Part shown: piece by piece, positions 43,434 through 53,606 of the stretch
How positions within the stretch are numbered: position 1 is the stretch's first letter
How the letters are laid out: the number at the start of each line of letters is the position of its first letter
Assembly: GCF_019969685.1 (NCBI RefSeq)
Contig: NZ_JAHXYZ010000004.1
Coordinates: 1-64,000, forward strand
Length of the DNA: 64,000 bases
Reading direction: 5' to 3'
Source: Microbacterium sp. EST19A
Lineage (GTDB): Bacteria; Actinomycetota; Actinomycetes; Actinomycetales; Microbacteriaceae
The notes under the pieces: generated by a model
Told to the model about the DNA's origin: nothing
Database searches by the model: none
What the model saw: only the letters and a program-made list of their open reading frames with translations
Translations under genes and position numbers: made by a program

Positions 43434-46231
43434 CCACCCGGATCACCCGCCTGCGGGCAGAGCTCCGCACCGACAGCACCGACGTCGCCGTCGGCGCGCC
43501 ACGACTCAGCTGGATCACCGAGAGCGACACCGAGGGCTGGACGCAGGCATCCGCCGAACTCGAGCTGGACGGGGCGGTGACCGCGTCGATCGACGGTCGC
43601 GACCAGGTGCTGGTCGAGTGGCCGTTCGAACCTCTCGCAGCGCGCTCGCGCCACATCGTGCGGGTGCGCGTGACCGGAGCAGACGGGGACGCATCCGACT
43701 GGAGCGAGGGACTCGAGGTCGTCGCCGGCTTCCTCGACGACGGCAGCTGGATCGCCCAGCCGATCGGTCTCGGCGAGCCCTCCCGTCCGGCTCAGCCCGC
43801 CCTGCTGCGGAAGACGTTCGAGGTGCAGCGTCCTGTCGCCCGCGCCACGCTCTACGCGACCGCGCGCGGCGTCTACCAGGCCTCGGTCAACGGACACGCG
43901 GTCGACGATCAGGAGCTCAAGCCCGGCTGGACCCCGTACGGCGAGCGCCTCCTGCACGAGACGACCGATGTGACCGACCTCGTCACCCCGGGAACCAACG
44001 TGATCGGCATCACGCTCGGCGGCGCCTGGTACACGGAGCGCTTCGGCTTCAGCGAGACCTCGACCCCGTTCTACGGCGAGCAGCCGGACGTCGCGGTGCA
44101 GCTCGTGCTCGATTACCAGGACGGCGGAAGCGAGGTCATCGCCTCCGGGCCGGACTGGCGCGCGACCGGCGACGGTCCCGTCGTGAACAGCAGCCTGTAC
44201 GACGGCGAGGAGTACGACGCGCGACTCGAGATCCCGGAGTGGGGATCGGCGGACTTCGATGATGGGCACTGGCCCGCCGTCCGGGTCTCCGAGCTCCCGA
44301 TGCCTGTGCCCGGAGCGCGCATCGCACCGGCCGTGCGCGCCACCCAGGAACTCGCGGTGGCTGAGGTCGTGTCGTCGCCGAGCGGTGGGCAGATCCTGGA
44401 CTTCGGCCAGAACCTCGTCGGACGTCTGCGGATCACCGTCGACGGCGAGGCCGGGACGGTCGTGACCCTGCGTCACGCCGAGGTGCTCGAGCACGGTGAG
44501 CTCGGCATCCGTCCCCTCCGGCTCGCGAAGGCGACCGATGTCTACACGCTGCGTGGCGGGGGACCGGAGGTCTGGGAACCGCGCTTCACCTTCCACGGCT
44601 TCCGCTACGCGGAGATCACCGGGCTTCCGGAGCCGATCGCGCCGGATGCCGTGACCGCGGTCGTGCTGCACAGCGACATGCGCCGGACGGGGTGGTTCGA
44701 GAGCTCCGATCCGCTCCTGAACCGACTGCACGAGAACGTGGTGTGGGGGATGCGGGGCAACTTCCTCTCGGTTCCGACCGACTGCCCGCAGCGCGATGAG
44801 CGCCTCGGTTGGACCGGCGACATCCAGGTGTTCACCCCGACCGCGAGCTTCCTCTACGACGTGGACGGCTTCCTGTCGTCGTGGCTCGTCGACCTCGCCA
44901 TCGAGCAGCAGAAGACGGGTGTCGGAAGCGTGCCGTTCGTCGTGCCGAACGTGCTGCGGGATGCCGACACCCCGGCTGCGGCCTGGGGCGACGCGGCGAC
45001 CGTCGTGCCCTCGGTGCTGTACGAGCGGTACGCCGATGCGGGGATGCTCTCGCGCCAGTTCGACAGCATGAAGGCGTGGGCCGACCATCTCCTCGCACTC
45101 GCCGGCGATCGCAAGCTCTGGGAGGGCGGGTTCCAGTTCGGCGACTGGCTCGACCCGAGCGCGCCGCCGGACAACGCGTTCCTCGCGAAGACCGATCCCG
45201 ACCTCGTCGCGAGTGCCTACCTCTTCCGCTCGGTGCAGCTCGTCGCTCGTGCCGCACGTGTGCTCGGGCGCGAGAGCGAGGCGGAGCACTACGAACGCGA
45301 GGAGCGGCTCGTGCGCGACGCGTTCATCGCCGAATACGTGACGGCATCCGGCCGCATCGTCTCCGATGCGCAGACGGCATACGCCACGGCGATCATCTTC
45401 GGCATCTTCGCGTCGCAGGAGCAGCGCGATGCGATGGGCGCGCGCCTCGCGGAGCTGGTGCGCAGCGGCGGATACCACATCGGCACCGGCTTCGTGGGCA
45501 CCCCACTCGTGACCGAGGCGCTCGAGACGACCGGCCAGGGTGACACCGCCGAACGGCTGCTCCTGCAGACCGAGAACCCGTCGTGGCTGTACCCGGTGAC
45601 GATGGGGGCGACGACGATCTGGGAGCGCTGGGACAGCATGCTCGAGGACGGCTCGATCAATCCCGGCGAGATGACCTCCTTCAACCACTACGCGCTCGGC
45701 GGTGTCGCGGACTGGATGCACCGCTCGGTCGCGGGACTGGCTCCGGCCGCTCCCGGGTACCGCGTCATCCGCATCGCCCCGCGCCCCCTCGACGGCCTGG
45801 AGTCCGCGAGCGCGACTCTCGACACGCCCTACGGGAGGGTGAGCGTGGCGTGGCGCCGAGAGGGCGCCGAGATCGTCGTGGATGCGACGGTGCCCGCCAA
45901 CGCCACGGCAGAGGTCGCGCTCCCCGGCAGCGATGAGACGATCCTCGTCGGGTCGGGAAGCCGCACGTGGCGCGTGCCGGCGCAGCGTCTGAGCCCGCAG
46001 CGCGTGCCCGTGAGCCGCACGATCGAACTCTCCGAGCTCATACAGGATCGGATGGCGTACGACGCGATCGGCGCGTCGATCGAGAACCTGGACGCGGATC
46101 GCGCGCAGCGCTGGCGCCGCAACACGCGGTGGGTCTCCGGGCTCACCCTCGCCGACTCTCTGGGGACGATTCCCCTGGCCGTCTCAGCGGCGATCGATGA
46201 TGCCGTGCGGGAGGTGAACGCCTCCAGGTAG
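43430..46231 (+). CDS. GH78 alpha-L-rhamnosidase
   Basis: 933 residues, no signal peptide. Layout: N-terminal beta-domains (Bac_rhamnosid_N, about 130-300), concanavalin-like domain (about 300-410), (alpha/alpha)6 barrel (410-780) and C-terminal beta domain. GH78 signatures are present: CPQRDERLGWTGD (about 452-464, general acid region), the TTIWERWDS Glu and FNHYALG. It removes terminal alpha-L-rhamnose from plant glycosides or rhamnogalacturonan fragments. It is translationally coupled to GH2. About 80 residues at the C-terminus (RTIELSELIQDRMAYDAIGASIEN...) go beyond the usual end, may form a helical tail, and I do not recognise them. Confidence 0.92.
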
Positions 46232-46242
46232 GCGGGTGCGGG

Positions 46243-47439
46243 TCAGCGCGCCTTCGCCGCCACGTAGCGATCGACGTTCACCGGTGAGAGCACCTCGCGG
46301 GCGACCATGATCGCGGCGCCCAGCACCGCGGCGCGATCGCCGGCCTGGGACTGCACGATGGCGAGGTGCTGGGTGGCCAGCGGGATCGATCGTCGGTACA
46401 CGACCTCGCGCACGCCGGCGAGCAGGTGCTCTCCGGCCCGGGCGATGCTGCCGCCGAGCACGATGATCGAGGGGTTCAAGAGGTTGACGACGGTGGCGAG
46501 CACCTCGCCGACGTCGCGCCCGGCCTGACGGGTGGCCTCGATCGCGGCGGCGTTCCCCGCGCGGACGAGGTCGACCACGTCAGACGCGCTCTGCACATCG
46601 TGGCCTGCGGCGTGCAGAGCGACCGCCAGAGCCGATCCGCTGGCGAGGGCTTCGAGGTCGCGCTCATCGCCCGGTTCGCGTGCCGATCCCGCCCCGCTCG
46701 GCACCTGGACGTGCCCCATGTCTCCCGCGGAGCCCTGCGCGCCGCGCTGCAGCTGCCCGCCGGCGATGATGCCCGCTCCGATGCCCGTGGAGACCTTCAC
46801 GAAGATCAGGTCGTCGACGCGGGGCCAGCTCGTGGCCTGCTCGCCCAGGGCGAGGATGTTGACGTCGTTGTCGACGAGCACCGGCACGTCGAAGGTCTGC
46901 TGCACGTAGCCCGGCACGTCGAACCGGTCCCATCCGGGCATGATCGGCGGGTTGGTCGGTCGTCCCGTGGAGTGCTCGACCGGACCGGGAACCCCGATGC
47001 CGACGCCCAGCAGGGGGAGGCCCGAGGCGGCGGGCAGCTCGAGCAGCGCCGTGCCGTCGGAGAGGATCGTGTCGAGCAGCGTCTCCGGGCCGTCGCCGAT
47101 GTCGATGGTGCGGGTGCGGGCGTCGAGGATGACGCCGGCGAGGTCGGCCACGGCGACCGTGGCGTGGGTCGCGCCGAGGTCGACGGCGAGCACGAGACCG
47201 GCCCTCGGGTTGAAGGCGACCCGGGCGGGCGGCCGCCCGCCGGTGGATGCCGCCTCGCCTGCGGGCCGGAGCAGGTCGGCGGCGAGGAGGGCGTCGACGC
47301 GCAGCGCCACCGTCGAGCGGGCCAGTCCGGTCAGCGCGGCGAGCTCGGCCTTCGTGCGCGCATGCCCGTCGCGGAGGATCTGGAAGATCTCACCGGTGCC
47401 CGGATTCGTCGCTGAGACGGGCCGCAGAACGTCAACCAT
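46243..47439 (-). CDS. ROK-family transcriptional regulator
   Basis: 398 residues. An N-terminal winged helix (TGEIFQILRDGHARTKAELAALTGLARSTVALRVDALL) is followed by a ROK kinase-like domain (LVLAVDLGATHATVAVADLAG, GVGIGVPGPVEHSTGRP and VDNDVNILALGE). The ROK zinc motif CxCGxxGC is missing: the equivalent stretch reads GAGSAREPGDERDLEALASG, with no Cys. ROK regulators sense sugars or sugar phosphates. It is convergent with the GH78 gene and divergent from the CUT2 locus, which it probably controls. ATG 47439 is preferred to an upstream start. Confidence 0.87.
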   Translation of the reverse strand: MVDVLRPVSATNPGTGEIFQILRDGHARTKAELAALTGLARSTVALRVDALLAADLLRPAGEAASTGGRPPARVAFNPRAGLVLAVDLGATHATVAVADLAGVILDARTRTIDIGDGPETLLDTILSDGTALLELPAASGLPLLGVGIGVPGPVEHSTGRPTNPPIMPGWDRFDVPGYVQQTFDVPVLVDNDVNILALGEQATSWPRVDDLIFVKVSTGIGAGIIAGGQLQRGAQGSAGDMGHVQVPSGAGSAREPGDERDLEALASGSALAVALHAAGHDVQSASDVVDLVRAGNAAAIEATRQAGRDVGEVLATVVNLLNPSIIVLGGSIARAGEHLLAGVREVVYRRSIPLATQHLAIVQSQAGDRAAVLGAAIMVAREVLSPVNVDRYVAAKAR

Positions 47440-47487
47440 TGCGACAGTAAACCACAGCACTTCCGTGCATCATCGATTGACTTCGGA

Positions 47488-47498
47488 TTTGTTACAAA
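47488..47498. promoter_or_regulatory. Candidate ROK operator
   Basis: TTTGTTACAAA, an 11-bp inverted repeat with TTTTG 4 bp beyond, in the AT-rich gap between the ROK gene and the Gfo/Idh/MocA gene. It lies upstream of both starts. ROK regulators often bind TTTGTT-rich palindromes. A degenerate -10 (CAGAAT) stands 7 nt before the plus-strand ATG. Confidence 0.5.
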
Positions 47499-47553
47499 CA
47501 ACTTTTGACGGAGGACTAGCAAAAGTGGAGAGGCCTGTGTCAGAATCGCCGAC

Positions 47554-48663
47554 ATGACAACGGATGTCACAGACACCGGTCTCGGAACGATCCGAGCCGG
47601 CATCCTCGGCGGAGGATTCATGGCCCGCGTGCACCGCACCGCGGCGCGAGACGCCGGAGGCGAGCTCCGCGCCGTCGCCACCCGCTCCGCCGCCGGAAGC
47701 CGTCACGCTGCGGACGCCCTCGGCGCCGAGCGGGCCGAGGCCGACGCGGATGCCCTCCTGGATGCCGCCGACATCGACGTCGTGCACATCTGCACTCCGA
47801 ACGCGACGCACGCCGACCTGGCCCTCCGCGCTCTCAGCGCGGGCAAGCACGTGATCTGCGAGAAGCCGCTCGCGACGACCGCGCTCGACGCGAAGATCCT
47901 CGCCGACGCGGCGGCCTCGTCCGGCCGCGTGGCCGCCGTGCCCTTCATCTACCGCTACCACCCGATGGTGCGCGAGGCGCGGGCCCGCATCGCCCACGGT
48001 GACATCGGCGAGCTCCTCACGCTGGACTGCTCGTATCTCCAGGACTGGATGCTGCTCCCCAGCGACGACGACTGGCGGGTGCGCTCCGCCTCGGGCGGCG
48101 CCTCCCGCGCCTTCGCCGATATCGGCTCGCACCTGTGCGACCTCATCGAGTTCGTGATCGGCGAGCGGATCCGCGCGTTGAGCGCCCGCACGCGCCGCGT
48201 CTTCCCGGAGCGGGCCGGGCACGAGGTCGACACCGAGGACATCGTCGCCGTGCTGGTCGAGACCGCGTCCGGAGCGCTGGGCACGCTGCTCATCTCGCAG
48301 ATGGCCGCGGGTCGCAAGAACGCGCTCACGCTGGAGCTGCATGGCTCACGGCAGAGCATCCGCTTCGAGCAGGAGCGACCGGAAGAGCTCTGGATCGGCA
48401 TGCGCGACGAGTCCCGGCTGCTGCTGCGGGATCCGGTCGCCGCCGACCCGGACTCGGCTCGACTGCAGCGGGTTCCGGCAGGGCATGCGATGGGCTACCA
48501 GGACGCCTTCAACGGCTTCGTCGCCGACGTCTACGCGGCGATGGCCGGAGCGCAGCCCGAGGGATTGCCGACCTTCGCCGACGGATACCGCTCGGCCGTG
48601 GTGACCGAGGCGGTCCTCGCCTCGGCGGCGGACGGCGGACGATGGGTGGAGGTGACGGCATGA
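47554..48663 (+). CDS. Gfo/Idh/MocA-family NAD(P) oxidoreductase
   Basis: 369 residues. Rossmann motif AGILGGGFMARVH (15-27), EKPLATTALDAKIL (catalytic Lys, about 110) and FADIGSHLCDLIEFVIGERI are typical of the family. It is the first gene of the CUT2 operon, overlapping the ATPase start by ATGA, which ties oxidation to transport of the same sugar. In related loci, such dehydrogenases act with TIM-barrel isomerases, two of which lie 6 kb downstream in the same direction. NAD versus NADP preference is not visible. Confidence 0.87.
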   Translation: MTTDVTDTGLGTIRAGILGGGFMARVHRTAARDAGGELRAVATRSAAGSRHAADALGAERAEADADALLDAADIDVVHICTPNATHADLALRALSAGKHVICEKPLATTALDAKILADAAASSGRVAAVPFIYRYHPMVREARARIAHGDIGELLTLDCSYLQDWMLLPSDDDWRVRSASGGASRAFADIGSHLCDLIEFVIGERIRALSARTRRVFPERAGHEVDTEDIVAVLVETASGALGTLLISQMAAGRKNALTLELHGSRQSIRFEQERPEELWIGMRDESRLLLRDPVAADPDSARLQRVPAGHAMGYQDAFNGFVADVYAAMAGAQPEGLPTFADGYRSAVVTEAVLASAADGGRWVEVTA

Positions 48664-50183
48664 ACGCGACCACGACGCAGCCGGTGCTCGCCGTGAGCGG
48701 CATCCGCAAGTCGTTCTTCGGCGTCGAGGTGCTCAAGGGCATCGACTTCGACGTGCGGCCGGGGGAGGTGCACGGCCTCGTCGGAGAGAACGGCGCCGGC
48801 AAGTCCACCCTCATGAAGATCATCGCCGGGGTGCAGCCGGCCGACGAGGGCACGGTCGCCTACCTCGGCGAAGAGGTGCGTCACGCGCACCCCCGCCAGG
48901 CGATGGATGCCGGCATCGTCACGGTGTTCCAGGAGTTCACGCTCCTCCCCGAGCGCACGGTCGCGCAGAACGTCTACCTCGGCCGCGAACCGCGACGCGG
49001 CGGCTTCGTCGACAGCAAGGCGATGATCAGCCGGACCGCGGAACTGCTCGCCGATCTCGGCGTCTCGTTCATCGAGCCGCAGGCACGAGTGGGGTCGCTC
49101 ACGGTGGCCGAGCAGCAGATCGTCGAGATCGTGAAGGCGCTGTCGTTCGATGCGCAGGTCATCTCGATGGACGAGCCGACCGCAGCGCTGAGCGACCGCG
49201 AGGTCGAGCTGCTCTACGCGATCATCCGCCGGCTCACCTCCCGCGGCGTCGCCGTGATCTACGTCTCGCACCGGCTGAAGGAGATCTTCGACCTGTGCGA
49301 CCGCATCACGATCCTCAAGGACGGCGCCCTCGTGTCCACCGACGAGACGGCCGCGCTGACGACCGACGAGCTCGTGCGGCGCATGGTCGGCCGGTCGATC
49401 CAGTCGTACTTCCCCGACGCGATCGAGGGCACGAAGGTCGGAGACCCCCGTGTCGAGCTCGAGGAGTGCGGCAACGCGTACGTAGACGGGGTCTCGCTGA
49501 CGCTGCGTGCGGGCGAGATCGTCGGCATCGCCGGGCTCCAGGGCTCCGGTCGCACCGAACTCGTCGAGGGAGTCTTCGGCATCCAGGCCTTCACTCGGGG
49601 AACCATGCGGATCGACGGCATCCCGGTGCGCATCACCAGCGCGCGCTCGGCCGTGCGTGCCGGACTCGCCCTGGTATCCGAGGACCGCAAGGCGCAGGGC
49701 CTCGCGCTCGGGCAGTCCGTGCTCGACAACGCGCTGCTCGTGGTGCGGAGCGTCTTCCCCGGCCGCACGGCCGCGTCGCGTCGCGAGGTGCCCGGCGTGC
49801 TCAGCTCGCTCGAGATCAGCTCGCGGGGAGTAGGCCAGGAGGCGCGGTTCCTCTCGGGCGGCAATCAGCAGAAGGTGGTGCTCGCGAAGTGGCTGCTCAC
49901 GCAGCCGCAGATCGTGCTCTTCGACGAGCCGACCCGAGGCATCGACGTCGGCGCCAAGTACGCCGTCTACCAGCTCATGCGCGAGCTCGCGGCGCAGGGG
50001 AAGGCGGTGCTCATGGTCTCGAGCGAGCTGCCCGAGATCATCGGGATGAGCGATCGCATCCTCGTCATGCACGACGGCGAACTCGTCGCCGAGCTGCCGC
50101 CCGGTTCGGCGGAGCACGAGATCCTCGGGGCGGCGACCGGCGCGATCGATCCCGGCCTCTCGACGGACGGAGGTGCGCGATGA
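48660..50183 (+). CDS. CUT2 sugar ABC transporter ATPase (RbsA-like, two domains)
   Basis: 507 residues with two nucleotide-binding domains in tandem. The first has Walker A GENGAGKST (about 43-51). Its signature region reads LTVAEQQIVEI, and Walker B is VISMDEPTAALSD. The second has GLQGSGRTE in place of Walker A, signature LSGGNQQKVVLAKWL and VLFDEPTRGIDVG. The degenerate second site is normal for RbsA/MglA proteins, which drive uptake of monosaccharides. It overlaps the dehydrogenase before it and the permease after it by ATGA, so the operon is translationally linked. Many long frames on the other strand are artefacts. Confidence 0.94.
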   Translation: MNATTTQPVLAVSGIRKSFFGVEVLKGIDFDVRPGEVHGLVGENGAGKSTLMKIIAGVQPADEGTVAYLGEEVRHAHPRQAMDAGIVTVFQEFTLLPERTVAQNVYLGREPRRGGFVDSKAMISRTAELLADLGVSFIEPQARVGSLTVAEQQIVEIVKALSFDAQVISMDEPTAALSDREVELLYAIIRRLTSRGVAVIYVSHRLKEIFDLCDRITILKDGALVSTDETAALTTDELVRRMVGRSIQSYFPDAIEGTKVGDPRVELEECGNAYVDGVSLTLRAGEIVGIAGLQGSGRTELVEGVFGIQAFTRGTMRIDGIPVRITSARSAVRAGLALVSEDRKAQGLALGQSVLDNALLVVRSVFPGRTAASRREVPGVLSSLEISSRGVGQEARFLSGGNQQKVVLAKWLLTQPQIVLFDEPTRGIDVGAKYAVYQLMRELAAQGKAVLMVSSELPEIIGMSDRILVMHDGELVAELPPGSAEHEILGAATGAIDPGLSTDGGAR

Positions 50184-51262
50184 AGCGCTTCCGGATCGAC
50201 TCCACGACCATCGTCCTCGGCATCCTGATCCTGGCTCTCGTCGTCGGCGCGATCCTCGTCGGGACCGTCGGCCGCAACTTCCTCAGCCCCGGCAACATCC
50301 GCGACATCCTCACCGGCATGAGCGTGCTCGGCCTCGTCGCGATCGGGCAGACGCTCGTGGTGCTCGGCGCCTCGCTCGACCTGTCCGTGACGTACGTGAT
50401 CAGCCTCGCCAGCCTGCTGGGGGCGACGACCATGAACGGCAACCCGGCCAACATCCCGGCCGCCGTGGCGATCACGCTGCTGGTCTGCGCGGGGATCGGG
50501 CTCGTCAACGGTCTCATCGTCACGGTGCTCAAGGTGAACGGCTTCATCGCCACGCTCGGCGTCGGCCTGATCCTGCAGGGCATCCTCAACACGAACTTCG
50601 AGGGGTCGGCGGGAGCCGTGCCGTGGGAGTTCCAGCTGATCGGTGCGACCGGTCTCGGACCGGTGCCGGTCTCGACGATCATCATGATCGTGCTGGCGGT
50701 GGTCGTCTGGTTCCTGCTGAACCGAACCCGCACCGGCGCCCACCTCTACGCCGTCGGCGGCGATCCCGAGATCGCCCGTCTGTCGGGGGTGCGCACCCGG
50801 CCGCCGCTCATCGCCGCGCACGTGCTGTGCTCGGTGTTCGCCGGTCTCGCCGGCCTCCTGCTCGCCAGCCGCCTCGGCGTCGGCAGCCCGACGGTCGGAC
50901 AGCAGGGCGGATACGCGCTGCTCTCGATCGCCGCGGTGGTCCTCGGCGGCACGCTCCTCCTCGGCGGACGTGGATCGATCTGGGGCACGGTCGGCGGCGT
51001 CGCCATCCTCGCCGTCGTCGACAGCGTCATGAGCGTCATGCAGGTGAACCCGTTCCTCAAGGACGTCGTCCGCGGCATCGTGATCGTGGCCGCCGTCGCC
51101 GTGTACAGCCGTCGCGCCATCGTGCGCCGCCGACCGCGCTTCGGTGCCGGCGGTACCCGCACCGGCGGGGACGATGCGGCCAAAGCGGCCGCCGGAGAGA
51201 TGGCGGCAGCGGCATCCCAGCTCGCCGATGCCACCCCCGCGACGGAAGGAGGCCGGTCATGA
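50180..51262 (+). CDS. CUT2 sugar ABC transporter permease (RbsC-like) 1
   Basis: 360 residues, about ten helices, BPD_transp_2 family. Typical segments are VAIGQTLVVLGASLDLSVTYVISLASLLGA, GLVNGLIVTVLKVNGFIATLGVG and AVGGDPEIARLSGVRTR. A hydrophilic, Ala-rich C-terminal tail of about 45 residues (RRPRFGAGGTRTGGDDAAKAAAGE...) extends into the cytoplasm. It is followed by a second, different permease, so the channel is a heterodimer instead of the RbsC homodimer. Start overlaps the ATPase stop. Confidence 0.92.
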   Translation: MKRFRIDSTTIVLGILILALVVGAILVGTVGRNFLSPGNIRDILTGMSVLGLVAIGQTLVVLGASLDLSVTYVISLASLLGATTMNGNPANIPAAVAITLLVCAGIGLVNGLIVTVLKVNGFIATLGVGLILQGILNTNFEGSAGAVPWEFQLIGATGLGPVPVSTIIMIVLAVVVWFLLNRTRTGAHLYAVGGDPEIARLSGVRTRPPLIAAHVLCSVFAGLAGLLLASRLGVGSPTVGQQGGYALLSIAAVVLGGTLLLGGRGSIWGTVGGVAILAVVDSVMSVMQVNPFLKDVVRGIVIVAAVAVYSRRAIVRRRPRFGAGGTRTGGDDAAKAAAGEMAAAASQLADATPATEGGRS

Positions 51263-52311
51263 ACGCCCTGCGCGCCCTCGTCAGCCCTCGAGGAGCGGTC
51301 TTCCTGCTGCTCGTCATCCTTCTCGTGGCCGTCACGATCCTCAACCCGAACTTCGCGGAGCCCGGCCAGCTCATGCGCTTCATCCAGCGTGTGGCGCCCA
51401 TCGCCATCGTCGCGATCGGGCAGTACTTCGTCATCATCGCGGGAGAGTTCGACCTCTCACAGGGGTCGCTCATCACGGCGCAGGTCATCCTCGCCGGCAA
51501 TCTCGTCGGACAGGACGACTCCCGCACCGTCCCGGTGCTGCTGCTCATGATCGTCGTGGGTGTCGCCGTAGGCCTCGTGAACGGCCTGATCACCACTCTG
51601 CTCAAGGTGCCGTCGTTCATCGTGACCCTGGGCGTGATGCTCGCCCTCCTCGGAGGCGTGCTGTGGTGGACCGGAGGGGCCGCGACCGGGAACCCGGCCG
51701 ACAGCTTCCGCGAGATCGGCCGCGGCGGCATCCGCGACGTGCCGTTCCTCGACTTCATCCCGTGGGCGGTGTTCATCCTGATCGCCTGGCTCGCCCTGGG
51801 GATCTGGATCACGAAGCTGCCCCTGGGCAAGTCGCTCATCGCGGTCGGTGACAACGCCATCGCGGTCGACTACGCCGGCGCCCGCCGCGCCTGGGTCACC
51901 ACGCGCGCGTTCATCATCTCGTCGCTGTCCGCCTCGCTCTCGGCCGTGCTGCTCGTCGGCTACGCCGGGGTGCATCCGTCGGTCGGCCGCGGCTACGAGT
52001 TCATCGCGATCACCGCGGTCGTCCTCGGCGGCGTGGTGCTCGGCGGCGGACGCGGCTGGATCGTCGCCGCCGCGGCCGGAGCCTTCGCGCTCGAGGCGCT
52101 CTTCATGCTCCTCAACATCGCGGGCGTGCCGTCGACCCTCCGCGACGCCGTGCAGGGCGTCATCATCATCGCCGCCGTCGCCTACTCGGCCGTCGCCTTC
52201 CGGGCACGGCGCCGACGAGGGCCGCAGACAGCTCCCGATCCCACCACCGCAGGACCCGCAGAACCCGTAACGACCAGCACCATCCACACAGAGAAAATCA
52301 GAGGAGATTAG
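51259..52311 (+). CDS. CUT2 sugar ABC transporter permease (RbsC-like) 2
   Basis: 350 residues, same BPD_transp_2 fold (IAIVAIGQYFVIIAGEFDLSQGSLITAQVIL, GLVNGLITTLLKVPSFIVTLGVML, AVGDNAIAVDYAGARR). The C-terminal tail is Pro/Thr-rich. It overlaps the first permease (ATGA), and the binding protein gene begins 2 bp after its stop with a GAGGAG ribosome site. The paired permeases are alike in order but divergent in sequence, so this is an old duplication. Confidence 0.92.
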   Translation: MNALRALVSPRGAVFLLLVILLVAVTILNPNFAEPGQLMRFIQRVAPIAIVAIGQYFVIIAGEFDLSQGSLITAQVILAGNLVGQDDSRTVPVLLLMIVVGVAVGLVNGLITTLLKVPSFIVTLGVMLALLGGVLWWTGGAATGNPADSFREIGRGGIRDVPFLDFIPWAVFILIAWLALGIWITKLPLGKSLIAVGDNAIAVDYAGARRAWVTTRAFIISSLSASLSAVLLVGYAGVHPSVGRGYEFIAITAVVLGGVVLGGGRGWIVAAAAGAFALEALFMLLNIAGVPSTLRDAVQGVIIIAAVAYSAVAFRARRRRGPQTAPDPTTAGPAEPVTTSTIHTEKIRGD

Positions 52312-52313
52312 CA

Positions 52314-53522
52314 ATGCGTCGATCAATGAAGATCGCCACCGCAGGGGTGGCTCTCTTCGGCCTCATCGCGCTCGCCGGGTGTACGACTGACCCGTCCGTC
52401 GCGCCGGCCGAGTCCGACAGTCCCGACGAGTCGGCGGAGACGACCGAATGGTTCGACCAGGAGCTGTTCGACAAGCAGAACGAGGAGCGCGGCGTCGAAC
52501 CGCAGGGTCCGGCCGACCAGCCGTACCTGCAGCACATCAACGCCGAGATGGTCGACACGACGGAGTTCGCGAGCGACGGCGCCAAGAAGGCGTGCTTCGC
52601 GAACGCCTCGATCTCGAACCCGTGGCGGCAGACCGGCTGGATCACGATGAACGAGCAGCTGAAGGCGCTGCAGGCCGACGGCGCGATCAGCGAGATGGAG
52701 ACCCGCGACGCGCAGGACTCCGATGACACGCAGATCGCCGACATCGACTACTTCATCTCCGAGGGCAACTGCGACGTGTTCCTCATCTCGCCGAACAGCA
52801 CCGCCGCCATGACCCCGGCCGTGGAGCGGGCGTGCGAGACGGGCAAGCCCGTCATCGTGTTCGACCGCGGCGTGAACACCGACTGCTATGTCTCGTTCAT
52901 CCACCCGATCGGCGGCTTCGCCTGGGGCATCGACACGGCCGAGTTCCTCATCGACAACCTCGAAGAGGGCGACAAGGTCGTGGCTCTCCGCATCCTCCCG
53001 GGTGTGGACGTGCTCGAGCACCGCTGGGCCGGCGCGAAGAAGCTCTTCGACGAGGCCGGCATCGAGGCCGTGGACTACTTCACGGGAGCCGACCCCGCCG
53101 AGATCAAGAGCATCATCAGCGATGAGCTCGCCAAGGGCGACGTGCAGGGCATCTGGATGGATGCCGGAGACGGCGCCGTCGCCGCAATCGAGGCGTTCGA
53201 GGATGCCGGAGCGGACTACCCGGTCATGACCGGTGAGGACGAGATGAGCTTCCTCCGCAAGTGGAAGGACACGGGTCTCACCGGCCTCGCTCCGGTGTAC
53301 TCCAACTTCCAGTGGCGCACGCCCCTCCTCGCCGCGCAGATGGTCTTCGCAGGCGAAGAGGTCCCGAAGGAATGGGTGCTGCCGCAGAAGCCGATCACCG
53401 AGGGCGAGCTCGACCAGTACCTCGAGGCCAACGACGGCATGCCCGACGGTCACTACGCCAAGTTCGGCGGAGAGGACCTCCCGGGGTATCCGACCGTCTG
53501 GCAGGAACGGCAGATCCCGTAA
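52314..53522 (+). CDS. CUT2 sugar ABC transporter substrate-binding lipoprotein (RbsB-like)
   Basis: 402 residues. Lipobox IALAGC (Cys23) and an acidic linker precede a periplasmic-binding type 1 fold (DCYVSFIHPIGGFAWGIDTAEFLI, then VDYFTGADPAEIKSIISDELAKGDVQGIWMDAGDGAVAAIEAFEDAGADYP). It is longer than E. coli RbsB, mainly because of the N-terminal 90 residues. It is followed by a strong 21-bp hairpin that may protect its message or reduce expression of the genes beyond. It binds an unknown sugar, perhaps the one handled by the following epimerases. Confidence 0.9.
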   Translation: MRRSMKIATAGVALFGLIALAGCTTDPSVAPAESDSPDESAETTEWFDQELFDKQNEERGVEPQGPADQPYLQHINAEMVDTTEFASDGAKKACFANASISNPWRQTGWITMNEQLKALQADGAISEMETRDAQDSDDTQIADIDYFISEGNCDVFLISPNSTAAMTPAVERACETGKPVIVFDRGVNTDCYVSFIHPIGGFAWGIDTAEFLIDNLEEGDKVVALRILPGVDVLEHRWAGAKKLFDEAGIEAVDYFTGADPAEIKSIISDELAKGDVQGIWMDAGDGAVAAIEAFEDAGADYPVMTGEDEMSFLRKWKDTGLTGLAPVYSNFQWRTPLLAAQMVFAGEEVPKEWVLPQKPITEGELDQYLEANDGMPDGHYAKFGGEDLPGYPTVWQERQIP

Positions 53523-53538
53523 AGTCACGGCAAGACGC

Positions 53539-53584
53539 GTCTCGTCTCGCTGCGCTCCCGGAGGAGTGCGGCGAGACGAGACGT
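53539..53584 (+). terminator. Long intercistronic hairpin after the binding-protein gene
   Basis: A 21-bp stem (53539-53559 with 53564-53584) with two G-U pairs and a CGGA loop. No T-run follows, and the next gene starts 22 bp later, so it may be a partial terminator or an mRNA-stabilising hairpin that keeps binding-protein levels above those of downstream enzymes. Confidence 0.75.
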
Positions 53585-53606
53585 CTCCCCGATGAAGAGG
53601 AGAAGG

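Noticed and set aside
48135..48659. Long plus-strand extension of the CUT2 ATPase frame
   Set aside because: Overlaps the dehydrogenase gene in another frame and is Arg-rich; the ATGA start at 48660 matches the RbsA N-terminus.
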